From: Lumbricus rubellus
Lineage: Eukaryota > Annelida > Clitellata > Crassiclitellata > Lumbricidae
Direction of reading: 5' to 3'
Length of the DNA stretch: 64,000 bases
NCBI GenBank assembly: GCA_945859605.1
Contig: OX243811.1
Location: 59,558,044-59,622,043 of the forward strand
The notes beneath the pieces were generated by a model. That model saw only the letters and a program-made list of their open reading frames with translations, did no database searches and had not been told where the DNA came from. This document shows positions 26,001 through 34,518 of the stretch, piece by piece (position 1 is the stretch's first letter; each line of letters opens with the position of its first letter). A program made the translations under genes and the position numbers.

Positions 26001-29000
26001 TTTTTAAAGGCTATGGATGTGCAAAAATGCTTTTAGGTATTACTAGAACAACCATTTGGGCATAGAATGGTATATTTTGAGTGAGTATTGTCCAACCCCG
26101 TACCCCACAACCACAGCATATACTAAGGGTACCTCAAGATATACGGCTATTAGTCATACATGCGTATGGTTACTGATCAATAACTATTATTTTATACCAG
26201 GTGGTTCTATTGTGATATAACATATATCAATCGATTGCAAATGTTGTTGGGATTACCTACAACGAAATTTTACAACGATATTCCAATCGCTTCTCAAGAT
26301 ATTAACCTGAACACGCAGGGGTCCGCGCCGGACGTATATGCTTCCTTCGGTAAATAACGCAAGCAAGCATAAAATGTGTAGGCCTACCACGAGATTTTTA
26401 CACTATTACTTTGCACCAGGGTGTGCTATTGTGCTATAAGATGCACAATCGATTGCAAATTCATATGGGATTACATGGAACTAAATTCTATATCGATATT
26501 CGAATCCCTTCTCAAAATATTAGCACAAAAACTCTGGGGTCCGCGCGTACCCCCCTTGGGCCTTCGTGTACCAAAAAATACCTTGGGCACTCGGGTGTTA
26601 AATGGTGACAGGACAATTACCCTCTGGACAATTACCCCCGGACAATTATCCCCGAATAACTCCCCCCCCCCCCGTGCCAATTACCCCCGGACAATTACCC
26701 TCGGGCAATTACCCCCGTGCTAATAAGTCTACGATAGTATCTATAAGTTAGTGATAAACGTTCAAGAAATATATTATATTATTATATTAAGCGACAGTGT
26801 GAGCTTGTTCACTCACGCGTTATTCTCTTTCCCAGTCTCTTCGTATTTGTCAGACGTTCACCGCTGCCTAAGCATATCCTAAATTAAAGCATATCCTAAA
26901 TTAAAGCATATCCTGAATTAACTTTGCTGTGGTATAGCCAATTGCTTGTTATAAGTATCCCTCCTTCTGTCGCGCCATCCCTCTCTGTGCCTATCTCTGT
27001 CTTTCTCTTTGTATCTGTTTCTATAGCTCTCAGCCTCTCAGGCACACGTCGTCCTGCAGGAACTCATAACCTTGCTTTTTAACCTAAATGAAGTCAGAAC
27101 TCTATTTTATTATGAGTTTAACATTTAGAAGTTTAATTGAACCTTTTACACGAACCTGGTAGATGTTTTCTTGAACGTTTTCAAGCGTAAGCTTACAACC
27201 GCTTTTAGATTTGATTTGATTTAATATTTTTCTTGAACGTTTAACACTAAATTATAGACACTATTGTAGACTTATTGGCACGGGGGGGGTAATTTTCCGG
27301 GGGGTAGACTAATTGTCCGGGGGTAATTGGAACAGGGAGGTAATTGTCCGGGGTAATTGGCACGAGGGTAATTGTCAGAGGGTAAATCTTCTAGAGCCTT
27401 ATTAAATGTTTCAGTTTTTTATCTTAACCCTCCAGTGACCAACTGGGTTTCTCGCGGACTTCAGCAATGCTTTCGCTTTTGTTGCTTCCTTGTCGATCCT
27501 CTTCAGTACACTGTTGCTAAACAAAGCAGCTGATAAAGTGTTGCTTACAAGGTCGACGATACTGGTCTTGGGGTAGAGGTTTGAGTAGAACTCTGGATGC
27601 GTCTCCACGTATATCCGTCCAGTTAATTGTCTCTACATGGCAGAGTAGATTGTTGTTTTCAATCATCACGTTTCCAACGAGTATCTCTGCAACAACGACA
27701 TGACATTATAGGCCAAGTCATCTTGTCAATTTGTCAATTCGTTCTCACTCGAACCCGTGGTTGAAACAGCACCTAGCCCAGTGGTTCCCAACCTTTTTTG
27801 ACTGTAGGGCCACTTTTTCTAAGTTGGAGGACACGAGGGCCACTTTTTCTTAGTTAAAAGGACATAGATTCTAAGGTCATTTAGGGGGCCACAATGCTAA
27901 AATTTAATTAACTAGAAGCATATAAAAATTGTTATAATTAATTCAAAGTAGAATGTTTGATGCTTATAGACTTCAAAATAAAATAATTTGTAATAGAAAA
28001 ATTAATGGTTATAATATTATGTTCTATCCTGTCCAAATTGTCAATTTTTCATATATTTTTGTTAATTCTTTGAGAGATGAGTGCCATTGTTGAGGCCTGG
28101 CGGGCCATTTGGTGAGGCCTCGCGGGCCACTTTTGGCCCGCGGGCCACGGGTTGGGAACCGCTGACCTAGCCTATGTTAAAGCCCACGCGACCACTCATA
28201 GTGCAATGAGCTGCATTTTATAACAAATAATAGTAGGTTCATAGGCCTAATTATAGTAGGCTTAATTATAGTATTATATTCAGCCTGACATAGAAACTAG
28301 TCATTATTATGGTTGGGTTCAACAGCAAAACGATAACCGTCATTAGTTCAATCGCATTCCTTGACCCAGAATGTTAACTATGCACTCTGAAATCATGTTC
28401 TCTTTACATAAAATGACGTAACCTTTTCACCTTTAACCGCCTAAAGATTCTGGCCGTCATTTTGTGGATCATTTTTATAGCTGTGATAATTTATGTATTT
28501 ACTTCCATACCATGCTTGACCCAGAAAGGTCTAATTTAGACTTGGATATCACATTTCCCTCGCATACAATACTTCAATTATAGCCATTTGCGTATGTTAC
28601 ATTCTGGAGCTCTCTTTACTGTAGCTTCGGCTTGCTCTGGTCGCCTCTCTCTGCGCTCGGCTGGTAGAGGCAACACTTTGGCTCCACGTGCACATACGGA
28701 CATCAGGCAGTGCAGGGCTTTCTCGATTGTGGGTCCTTCTGTGTGGAATAGTCTTCCTTTTGACTTGCATTCCTTTCCGCGGGACTTTTTAAAAACTCTT
28801 TTTATAAACTTCTACTAAAGACCATCAAGATATCTGATGAGATAAAGATAAATGGATTTGAAATGAAAGTACTGAGGCAGATAATAGTTTCAGGGCATGG
28901 AAAAATCAATGAATGGGTAATAAAGAAGTCAGCTTTTAAGCAACATTAAGGCAAGGAAATGACATATTTTGGTCACATCATGAGGAAAGTTTTTATTCGT

Positions 29001-32000
29001 CAAATGTACAGAATTTGGTGTTATAGCCTAGGCCTACTTGGTAGTTAACTTACTTTTCTGAGCGCATCTAAAATCATGCATGCTCCTTCAATTATCAAGG
29101 CGTCTCATGGTAATTCAGTCTCTTTTTCTGTCTTCACTGCTTAATTGCATGCTATCATTATATCTTCGTACTGACTACTGCAGTTCCATTCTCATTGGTC
29201 GCCTAATAGACTCCTACGGTTATTCTATCCGCTCTTCAATCGGTGTTCAACCCAACTGCTAGACTAGTGCCATCGCATCCGTACTTTTATACTTAATTAA
29301 ATGAATTGGCTCCCCCCCCGTGCTCGCATAGAACTTTAGAGCCTTACTCTGATCTTCAAGGCTCCAAAATATAGGCTTAACCTTTATTGACCCAACGTTC
29401 CCAAAGTGGAACATATTATTAAAAAATTTGCAGAGACGGTAAAACCTACTGTAAGTCATCTTATTGATATTAATTTACTTGGCCAATGATGTGTGCATGT
29501 TTATTTAGCCTACTTTTGTTTCAAGTATGTTGCTGCTAATAAAATAGTTATTTTGATGCAAATTTGGCAAAAAATGACGTTTTTGCTAACAAATATTGAC
29601 AATTATTTTTTGGAGCAAATGCATGATAATTAATTGCTTTTATTGTACATTTGGATTGAACTGTGTCTATTCTGTCTAGTTATGGTCAATTTTTTTAATA
29701 GTAGTGCTCTACGAGTGAGCAACGCAGCTGATTTTAGATATGTTCCACTTTGGGAACGTTGGGTCACTCTCACTAGTTGAAACAATACTTTTACGTTCTA
29801 TTGAAATTTGCCCTGCTCGCTACAAAATTTACGTTGATTGTAGTTTTCATTCTAATATGAACATGAATATTATTATTATTAATTATAGTATTATTATTTG
29901 ATCCATTATTATTATTTTAGGCCTATTTTTTTATTATTTTATTATATAGTAGCCTACTGGTTTTTTTCGGGATTTGAGGAGCTTGAAAAGTTGCGTTAGG
30001 CCTTCTGCAGCGTGATGTTTTCAACGTAGGCTATATTTAAATTCTGATTAGCCTATATAATTACTCCGTTTTCCCGCAGGGTGGGTTGTGTGGGGACAGG
30101 GTATGACGGGGTGGGGTGAGGATTTTTGGATGGTAGGGTGCGGTGCGGTGAGACCAAAGGTAAAAACCAAGTGAAACATTATTTTTTGCTCTGAATTTCA
30201 AGTGTTGAGCCTTTCGCGGAGTGGAGTCATGGAGGGGTGGGAGATGGGGTGGGTAGGCCTGAATTAGAGTGGAGGTGGGTGGGGTCGGACGGTTGTGGTA
30301 TGGGGTTGTAGTGTGCTGGGTGGGGTCAAAGTGGGAAGGAAGAGCCAAGGTGAAAAACAAAGTAAAAAAATTGTTTTTCATGAATTTCCTATGTTGCGCA
30401 TTTTAAGAGGTGGGTCGGAGTGGAGGGTGGAAATGGGGTGGAGTGGGCCGGAGTAGGGTGGAGGTGGGTTATAGATGGACGGTTGGAGTATGTGGTTGAA
30501 GTGGGCCGTGTGCGTTCGAAGTGAAGAGGGGGTTTGACCGAGAAACCTTACTCCAGACATGTGGAACTGTGTGGGGGCAAATTTGGGGGAGGTGGATTAG
30601 GGTTGGGTTGGGTGGGTGGGGTGGGTGGGGTGGGTGGGGGATTGCTGTGGGACTTTGTGGGATACGGTCAGCGTAGTGGTTCGTTGGGACCGGTATGAAA
30701 AACAAATTGAAACATTATTTTTCATGAATTTCATATTTGAGCATTTCATGGGGTTTGGTGGGGTGGAAGGGTGGGGCGGAGTGGAATTTTGAGGATGGGG
30801 TGTGTAAAATTTGGGGTAGAGGTGGAGTATTAACCTTTGTGATTTACACCTTTTAAAAAATTGTGTATATGCATCATTTGGAAAAAGTTATATATACTTT
30901 TACTAATGCTTGATGCCTATACTAGTCAAAGTGACCCAACGTTCCACTTTGGGAACATATATATAATTTTTATATGAACAGAAAATAAATTATTTTTTTA
31001 ACTAATTGCCTCTATCTAGGTGGTAAACTGTATAATAACAAAGTTCAGAAGTGATAGAATGACTATTTCTGTGTCTGGGAAGATAAAGGTTAATGGCTGA
31101 CGTCATATTTCATCCTCACTCAGCTTCAGCACACCATTGGCTCCCTGCTTAGACTCTGGCTCATTACTGACTTCAATTGGTCCTTCTCTTTAAAAAAATT
31201 GTAAATTAATAATAAAAAATAAATCGACCTCTGAGCCCCAGTTCACTAAAATGGATTATTATCTCAAAATGCCTTGGGGCGACATAGCCTGGTTTTGTCA
31301 GATGGCATCACCTTTCTCCAAATCTGGGCTCTGCATTTCTGTTTGGCAGTCTATCTTCCCTCTTCGCTCTTCTCAAAACATGGTTCTTCTCATGGGTGGG
31401 GCCTTATGCACTGGTAGCGCCGAACGGTTCACGTGAGCATTGTAAATCTAAAATAGGCCTACATCAATGCATGTGTGTATGCTTAATTGCGTATTATGTG
31501 TGTTAGACCTGAGCTGAAGTGCAGTGCTTTGTGCAATGGAAGCCAAGAAGCTTTTAACTTGAATAAATTAAATCAGAGTGGCTTGCTTCCCACCGTGTAG
31601 AGACGTGAAATGCATTTCCTTGAGACCAACAGACGTTGAATTTGTCTTTCTGTTCGTCGAAATGTAGAGACTGTAGCCGACTGTCGGTCTAGATGGATGG
31701 TAACGTTGCCAACCGCGAATCAACCTGAGATTCTTCAACGGAAGAAAGTCGAAGTAGTTGCCGAATATCAAGACGTACCCCCTCACCTCTCGGATGCTTT
31801 CCAAGAAAGACATATCGTAGACGTAGTTGTCGTCTAGAAATACAATTTCGAGGTTCTCCAGGACGGTAGTGCAGTTAGCGTACATTGATACGTAGTTAAG
31901 GTATCTACTCCATGGCTGTCCGACATACGTGTGGCTCAGGCCACTGCTCGATCCTCTGCATGCTGCAGATGAAATAAAACAAGACGTGAGACAGTTATGA

Positions 32001-33355
32001 AATTTGTTAATTGTTGGAATGGCATATCGTGTGAGAACATAGTATTGGCCTAGTAGAACTATAGAAAAGTTTTGTTCTCTTTAGTTTATTTTGCTTTCTT
32101 TGTCAAGGGGTATAATTATACTTACAATGTCTGCAAAGATGAATGCATGTATGTTTATCCAGAATGCACGCCCACAGTTTCGCAGCTGAAACCTTCACCT
32201 AGAGTTCCAGACAGAGGGCCACCAGGTCCACCCAGTGGAGGGGTTGGCCAATCCCTTCACCCTGAGTGGGGGGGGCGAAAAAAACATAATTTCACTAATA
32301 AAAACACACCCATTCTACACCTTGGTTATACATGTTCTTTCGTACCTGTTCGCCTGAAACCTTCCAGCTAGACAGAAGGCGACCAGGCCCATCCCGTCCC
32401 AACCCCACCCACACTCCTGAAACTGGGTGACCAGGATGGGGTGACCGACAGACAGAATTTCTAGGGCAACGCCGGTTACGGCCACACCACAATTTTGCAC
32501 CTGTTCATCTCAAACATTCGAGCCAGGCAGACCGACACCACGACCACTCCGCCCTTCGACCCACTCCTCCCCACTTCGCCCTACTCCGCTCCACCCCCCT
32601 CCACCAGATTTTTTGTTAGCAAAGCCAGTTACGGTACCCAAGCTAGTAATAGCATAACATCGACCGGAATCACGTCTTAATCTTCACTTTATGTTGGTGC
32701 CCATCTAGAAAGCATTACAAGATGAGTAACTTAAAAAGGGGTCAGAATCAATCAATCAATCAATCAAATATTTCATTTGCAACCAAGTATACATGACAAG
32801 CTTACACATCTTAAACATTGGTTACAAAAAGGGAGGCCCTAAAGGGATAAAATAATCCCGCTATCTAGGGACCCCAACAGAATAATAATTATAAGCTACT
32901 AGCTTTTACTGGCTTCCATTGCATTGTACTGTAGGCCTACTTAGTTGTCATGATTGTATAACCAGAATTGAACGTGCAATAAACAATAAACAATGGAACT
33001 TTATCACTCTGCAATAAAAATTGGTGACTCTGTTATAACTTGATCAATTCAGAATGGTGAACAAGTTTGAGATGCGTCATGACACATTCATTACTCACAA
33101 AATACCAAAAACACATCCCGAGAAGGTAGTAAAATGTATGGGAAATCCTATACCCTTCGGCATTAAAGGCAGCAAACGTTTTTGACTAGAAGTAGGCCTG
33201 TTGCATTGACGTTTAGAGTTTAACTGAATAGGTTTCTTACTTTTGTTATTGTCGTATGCAAATGAATCGGCGTTGGTGAAATGTAGTCCATTCTGGCGAA
33301 GGGATGCTAAAACAATGGCCAGGGACCAGAATGGAAGAAAGGCTCTTTTCTGCAT
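7782..33355 (-). CDS. Gene A: kinase-less EGF-receptor-family receptor (15 coding exons)
   Basis: Predicted 1029-residue type I membrane receptor. Coding exons, 5' to 3' on the minus strand: 33355-33241, 31962-31594, 27686-27549, 24835-24758, 22964-22849, 22250-22109, 20876-20769, 19730-19628, 18063-17905, 17228-16954, 15301-15084, 14527-14216, 11681-11543, 10508-10428, 8518-7782; total 3090 nt, all junctions in phase. Order: signal peptide (1-30), L1 (about 38-207), Cys-rich II (208-355), L2 (356-534), Cys-rich IV (535-711), stalk (712-757), transmembrane helix (about 757-778), tyrosine-rich tail (785-1029). Family knowledge: this ectodomain binds EGF-like ligands and dimerises. No kinase is encoded; the stop lies in the exon after the transmembrane exon. 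Signalling would need partner receptors or SH2 proteins on the tail (inference). It could instead be a decoy receptor. Exon boundaries were read by eye, without transcripts. Confidence 0.85.
8519..10060 (-). other. Gene A intron 14, distal part
   Basis: Includes an inverted-repeat element at about 9375-9700 (CAGTGGCGGCGCCAGG at the left, CTGGCGCCGCCGCCGG at the right). The remainder is anonymous. Confidence 0.5.
10066..10262 (-). mobile_element. tRNA-headed SINE, family 1
   Basis: The reverse complement has a B-box-like GGTTCGAATCC and the body shared with 14701-14910 and 44572-44788 (TTTCACGCTGAAGCGC, GACTTGC). Located in gene A intron 14. Confidence 0.65.
10428..10508 (-). CDS. Gene A exon 14: transmembrane helix
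   Basis: With the flanking stalk residues it gives LIWFFVVPMTLAAVVSMA followed by CHYYIGRKRIS: a hydrophobic span and a basic stop-transfer. It is 81 nt, exactly seven codons shorter than the gene B exon. Acceptor TTTTTAG, donor GTTTGA. Confidence 0.8.
10509..11542 (-). other. Gene A intron 13
   Basis: No exon or repeat family recognised apart from dispersed TAGGCCTA octamers. Confidence 0.4.
11543..11681 (-). CDS. Gene A exon 13: extracellular stalk
   Basis: Encodes DWCRQCDDKDCQTN and a Ser/Thr-rich linker ending in GDNLIW just before the membrane. It has three cysteines where gene B has one, so it is poorly conserved. Donor GTAAGT, acceptor ACGTAG; 139 nt with phases 0 and 1. Confidence 0.75.
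12120..12234 (+). mobile_element. LINE RT remnant, part 1
   Basis: Reads AVRLIARLPRYYHISTFITE and QLHWLPLS, a CR1/L2-type RT C-terminus. Interrupted by the SINE at 12248; continues as decayed sequence at 12540-12750. Confidence 0.55.
12248..12526 (-). mobile_element. tRNA-headed SINE inserted in a LINE
   Basis: The minus strand starts with a tRNA-like head (A box TAGTACAGTGGTTAGCGC, B box GGGGTTCAATTCCCC) and ends in a TTATTTATTTA tail. Flanked by a perfect 13-base duplication TACTCCATAGCAT (12235-12247 and 12527-12539) that splits the LINE remnant. The head could be mistaken for a tRNA gene, but its acceptor stem does not pair well. Confidence 0.8.
12850..13822 (+). mobile_element. Decayed Tc1/mariner transposon
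   Basis: TA duplications at 12848-12849 and 13823-13824. Terminal inverted repeats of about 165 bases begin CACCGTGTCTCAAAAAAAAC. Internal fragments read FVFQQDVTPAHRARD, PPTLWPPNSPDLN and VLQEKVYRSR, the D-D-E/D region of mariner-like transposases, in several frames with stops; inactive. Lies in gene A intron 12. Confidence 0.85.
13997..14043. repeat. (ATA)n microsatellite
   Basis: About 15 ATA units in gene A intron 12. Confidence 0.9.
14216..14527 (-). CDS. Gene A exon 12: Cys-rich domain IV, second half
   Basis: Encodes CNACRNVRDGPYCRAECP, CEPCFENCKDGCTGQG and a 45-residue extension ending VETENGTKKVRL. Both ends fall on codon boundaries (312 nt). Single copy here; gene B has two. Acceptor GTCATAG, donor GTATCT. 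Confidence 0.88.
14701..14910 (+). mobile_element. tRNA-headed SINE, family 1 (full copy)
   Basis: Head with A box TGGTGTAGTGG and B box GGTTCGAATCC, body ACTCCGATGCAGTGTCCGCT, 3' end GGGGTGCTATAACAAGTGCA. Located in gene A intron 11. Other copies at 10066 and 44572; fragments at 45285, 50299, 51867 and 58818. Confidence 0.75.
15084..15301 (-). CDS. Gene A exon 11: Cys-rich domain IV, first half
   Basis: Encodes LCSNQCTSDGCWGPTNEDC, then AGYRFGLTCVESC and QCQRCHKEC: EGF-receptor domain IV modules. Acceptor CTACAG, donor GTAAAG. Nearly identical in protein to gene B exon 11 (43761-43972). Confidence 0.9.
15673..16469. mobile_element. Non-autonomous DNA element, 8-bp target duplication
   Basis: Ends CATGGGCGCCCGCAC and its complement. 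Flanks CTTACATT (15665-15672) and CCTACATT (16470-16477) are a near-perfect 8-bp duplication. In gene A intron 10. Confidence 0.7.
16954..17228 (-). CDS. Gene A exon 10: end of L2 with an additional rung
   Basis: Contains two consecutive LGL-x-S-x-x-E-x-x-x-G rungs (VELGLTSMKEISSG and LERLGLVSLETVVDG), then the closing NLCYVDSINW signature. EGF receptors known to me have one such rung here. Donor GTACGT after 16954; 275 nt. Confidence 0.88.
17905..18063 (-). CDS. Gene A exon 9: L2 domain
   Basis: Encodes DLDVFESVEEITGFLQVQG and LSFLRNLRVVNGRT, the typical second L2 rungs. The donor GTATGT after 17905 lies inside a longer open frame and was chosen by phase. 159 nt against 153 in gene B. Confidence 0.85.
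18600..18712 (-). mobile_element. Partial copy of the 15673 element
   Basis: Inverted copy of the left end (GGGCGCCCATG, TTGCCCCTATGTG, CAATTTTCCAG). The other end was not found. In gene A intron 8. Confidence 0.6.
19445..19535 (-). repeat. tRNA-like sequence (SINE head or tRNA relic)
   Basis: The reverse complement has an A-box-like TAGCGCAATGGGTAACACGC and B-box-like GAGTTCGCATCCC, preceded by GGCTCCGG. The stems are imperfect. Confidence 0.45.
19628..19730 (-). CDS. Gene A exon 8: start of L2 domain
   Basis: Encodes NNVANFSGCTIIDGNLQIL, the first L2 rung (NF-x-GCT-x-IDGNL). The donor is taken as GTAGGT directly after 19628 because it keeps phase 2, needed by exon 9. One base further on the frame would meet a stop. 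103 nt against 106 in gene B. Confidence 0.8.
19855..20135 (-). mobile_element. LINE RT remnant
   Basis: Reads QAPKYLCDLSTSLQSL and in another frame VFAIVDPSTCMWNDLKPAIR, the typical 3' end of CR1/L2 ORF2 (APKYLxDL...WNxLPxxIR). Frameshifted. Confidence 0.65.
20769..20876 (-). CDS. Gene A exon 7: end of domain II
   Basis: Encodes GACVTRCSEGYMADKDRKC then RPCRNGVCRK, the last cysteine modules before L2. Acceptor TCTGTAG, donor GTAAGC; 108 nt. Confidence 0.88.
21396..21611 (+). mobile_element. tRNA-headed SINE, family 2
   Basis: Head GATCCTGCGTGGCCGAGTGG with B box GGGTTCGATTCCC; body GCCTCCGACACTAATCATC. A perfect 12-base duplication CTCAATGCCGAC flanks it (21384-21395, 21612-21623). A 3' fragment of the family lies at 57240-57320. 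In gene A intron 6. Confidence 0.8.
22109..22250 (-). CDS. Gene A exon 6: domain II with dimerisation arm
   Basis: Encodes ACRYFVNDGVCVHICP, then the loop between cysteines corresponding to the dimerisation arm (MIYNMKTYSFEPNPDVRYMYG), then SVCVRKCP. The P-x-x-x-x-Y-x-x-G-x-x-C ending is conserved with EGF receptors. Acceptor CTGCAG, donor GTTGCT; 142 nt. Confidence 0.9.
22849..22964 (-). CDS. Gene A exon 5: Cys-rich domain II
   Basis: Encodes LCNSNCEWDCFGPGPHQCC and SDQCAGGCGHNRSDCW, matching the central modules of EGF-receptor domain II including the CC-x3-QCA-GGC motif. Acceptor TTTTCAG, donor GTAAGT; 116 nt, ending on a codon boundary. Confidence 0.9.
22965..24190 (-). other. Gene A intron 4, proximal part
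   Basis: Anonymous sequence; no frames or repeat families recognised. Confidence 0.4.
24215..24428. repeat. (ACAT)n microsatellite region
   Basis: ACAT/ATGT units and a GCAT run; palindromic parts. The long YVCM/YIHT frames over it are artefacts. Confidence 0.9.
24758..24835 (-). CDS. Gene A exon 4: start of Cys-rich domain II
   Basis: Encodes EECHPSCTFNMVAHCWGPG then SDKCQK, the first furin-like cysteine module (C-x3-C...CWGPG...C). Acceptor TTTAG, donor GTAAGC; 78 nt with phases 2 and 1. The split codon with exon 3 restores a cysteine. Confidence 0.9.
25145..25885. mobile_element. Inverted-repeat element with GGTTCCGCGGAAC-type ends
   Basis: The left end AAAAGTGATTTTCA with GGTTCCGCGGAACACC is mirrored at the right (GGTTCCG...GAAAATCACTTTTG). 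The frame at 25583-25909 has no recognised domain. Confidence 0.5.
25938..26601. mobile_element. TTAA-flanked non-autonomous element
   Basis: TTAA at both borders (25938-25941 and 26598-26601) with inverted ends CCCTCGAGTGCCCAA and its near-complement. A TTAA target is characteristic of piggyBac-type transposition. No transposase. Confidence 0.65.
26602..27390. mobile_element. Foldback element with GACAATTACCCCCG repeats
   Basis: About six copies of a 14-base unit (GACAATTACCCCCG and variants, 26611-26719) mirrored by GGGGGTAATTGTCC copies at 27278-27386. Directly abuts the TTAA element. In gene A intron 2. Confidence 0.7.
27549..27686 (-). CDS. Gene A exon 3: end of L1 domain
   Basis: Encodes EILVGNVMIENNNLLCHVET followed by INWTDIRG, the last L1 rung and the conserved LC-x6-INW signature of EGF and insulin receptors. 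Acceptor TTGCAG, donor GTAAGC. 138 nt, as in gene B. Confidence 0.9.
27779..28164. mobile_element. hAT-type non-autonomous element
   Basis: Ends CAGTGGTTCCCAACC and GGTTGGGAACCGCTG; perfect 8-bp duplication ACCTAGCC at 27771-27778 and 28165-28172. GGCGGGCCAC-rich interior. Just upstream of gene A exon 3. Confidence 0.85.
28560..28830 (+). mobile_element. LINE RT C-terminal remnant
   Basis: Reads RLSLRSAGRGNTLAPRAHTD and CRAFSIVGPSVWNSLPFDL, typical of the L2/CR1 ORF2 end. Confidence 0.7.
28835..29010 (+). mobile_element. RTE/L1-like LINE fragment
   Basis: Reads INGFEMKVLRQI followed by a frame with YFGHIMRK, a pattern of RT C-terminal regions. Broken. Confidence 0.5.
29045..29370 (+). mobile_element. 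LINE RT remnant
   Basis: Fragments RTDYCSSILIG and LQSVFNPTARLV in different frames match the CR1/L2 RT region. Confidence 0.5.
29388..29767. repeat. Inverted repeat TGACCCAACGTTCCCAAAGT
   Basis: About 28-base arms in inverse orientation; a third copy with rearranged order at 30936-30965. Probably a small DNA element. Confidence 0.55.
30065..30830. repeat. G-rich degenerate repeats
   Basis: GTGGGGTGGGGT-type degenerate tandem units, interrupted three times by an AT-rich CATGAATTTC motif. The proline-rich frames on the opposite strand are artefacts. In gene A intron 2. Confidence 0.65.
31000..31590 (-). other. Gene A intron 2, 5' end
   Basis: No feature recognised. Confidence 0.35.
31594..31962 (-). 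CDS. Gene A exon 2: receptor L1 domain (domain I)
   Basis: Encodes the first part of the L1 beta-helix. Diagnostic strings are NCTTVLENLEIVFL, YDMSFLESIREVRGYVLI, LPLKNLRLIRG and VGLKEMHFTSL, which align in order with domain I of EGF receptors. Acceptor CTGCAG before 31962, donor GTGGGA after 31594. Length 369 nt, identical to the gene B counterpart. Confidence 0.9.
33241..33355 (-). CDS. Gene A exon 1: start and signal peptide
   Basis: The ATG at 33355 opens 38 codons: basic start (MQKRAF), a hydrophobic stretch of about 15 residues, then a polar region with a plausible cleavage site near NADS. The donor GTAAGA follows 33241 and leaves one base of a codon, matching the two-base start of exon 2. 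Gene B begins with the same pattern (basic, then LPF-x-x-LAI). Confidence 0.75.
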
Positions 33356-34500
33356 TCTGAAAAATCAGAGACTTATCAGAGTCTCCTGGTGGATTAACAT
33401 TCAGCTGATTTCACTCGTGCACACAAGTCAAACTCAAACGCGACTTCAAACACAGGCTACTGTAACAGTTGCTAGGTGTTGTCAATTGACGTCCCGTGAT
33501 AGCAAATGTTCGAACTTACGTGTATGCGAACATTCGGCTACAATGGTTGGAAGCGACTGCAGGATGTCAGAGTTCAAAATAATTACTGTATGTGAACAGA
33601 GGAAGCTAGTTAATGAAGGTTATATCCTGTTTCTTAATTGGGACTTAGGCCTACTCACATCTTATAGGTCAAACAAGTTCTCAGAATAAGTTATTTTATG
33701 GTTTTAGACTGTTAGGATGGGCCTATTATCGCTACAAATAGGCCTAAACTAAACAAAATGAAGCTGAAGCATTGGTATTGTGTATTGTGGGCGGTAGACT
33801 CAGAGTTCTCGGTCTATGTATTGTGGACCAAAAGTGCGTTATCGTCGTTAACACTAAAACATTTTAGGTTATGGATCGCACAAGTAGCTACACATTATGC
33901 TTTAGGGATGTAGGCTAATATTTAGTATATTTAATACCTTATGGCCTTTTACTTAGGAGTAGAAGACAAGAATTTATTCTCACCTTCAAGGAACCAACTC
34001 AGGTGCGCTCCCAATCCAACCACAGTGATACAAGTTTTTCTTAAGCTGGAAGATATGCGTATACATCTTCTAATAAGTATGTGTGCAAGTGTGACAACAT
34101 ATTGAAGCGATTGTGGCGCCCTTTAGAGAATGCACGCTCTGTTGGGGAAAATGCCTTAACGGTCACCCTTTCATAAGGTGTGGTGTTGTGCAAAGAAGAT
34201 ACGACTGACTCCTTCTTGTATAGCGGATGGGCGGGACATGGGTTTTAACCGAGGGGCAACAAACAGGTTGTCTGAGGGGGAGACCCAGTTGACAGGCTAT
34301 AGAGCCTCTTCAAGGCGACTACTCAGTCTTGTGTTGTCGTGCTCTACCGTTCCATTAAATTTAAAATGTAGGCTATTTCTGATTAAATCAGTCCTTATAA
34401 AATTTTTATAAGGATTGTCTTTAACTTAAGTTGGAGCTGTAACTATTCCACGCAATCGTCTTATGCTGATTTCATCTTCCGTTTAACATACGATCACAAT
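33356..34500. other. Upstream region of gene A
   Basis: The first 300 bases resemble the gene B upstream region (shared ACACAAGTCA, CTCAAACGCGACTTCAAAC and a later AACTCTGACATC on the minus strand), so it probably holds the 5' UTR and promoter. The rest is anonymous. The end (34481-34500) belongs to the block shared with 6925-6945. Confidence 0.45.
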
Positions 34501-34518
34501 ATTGAACTATTGTTCCAC

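Noticed and set aside
30061..30705. Proline-rich frames on the minus strand
   Set aside because: Produced by the G-rich degenerate repeats inside gene A intron 2.
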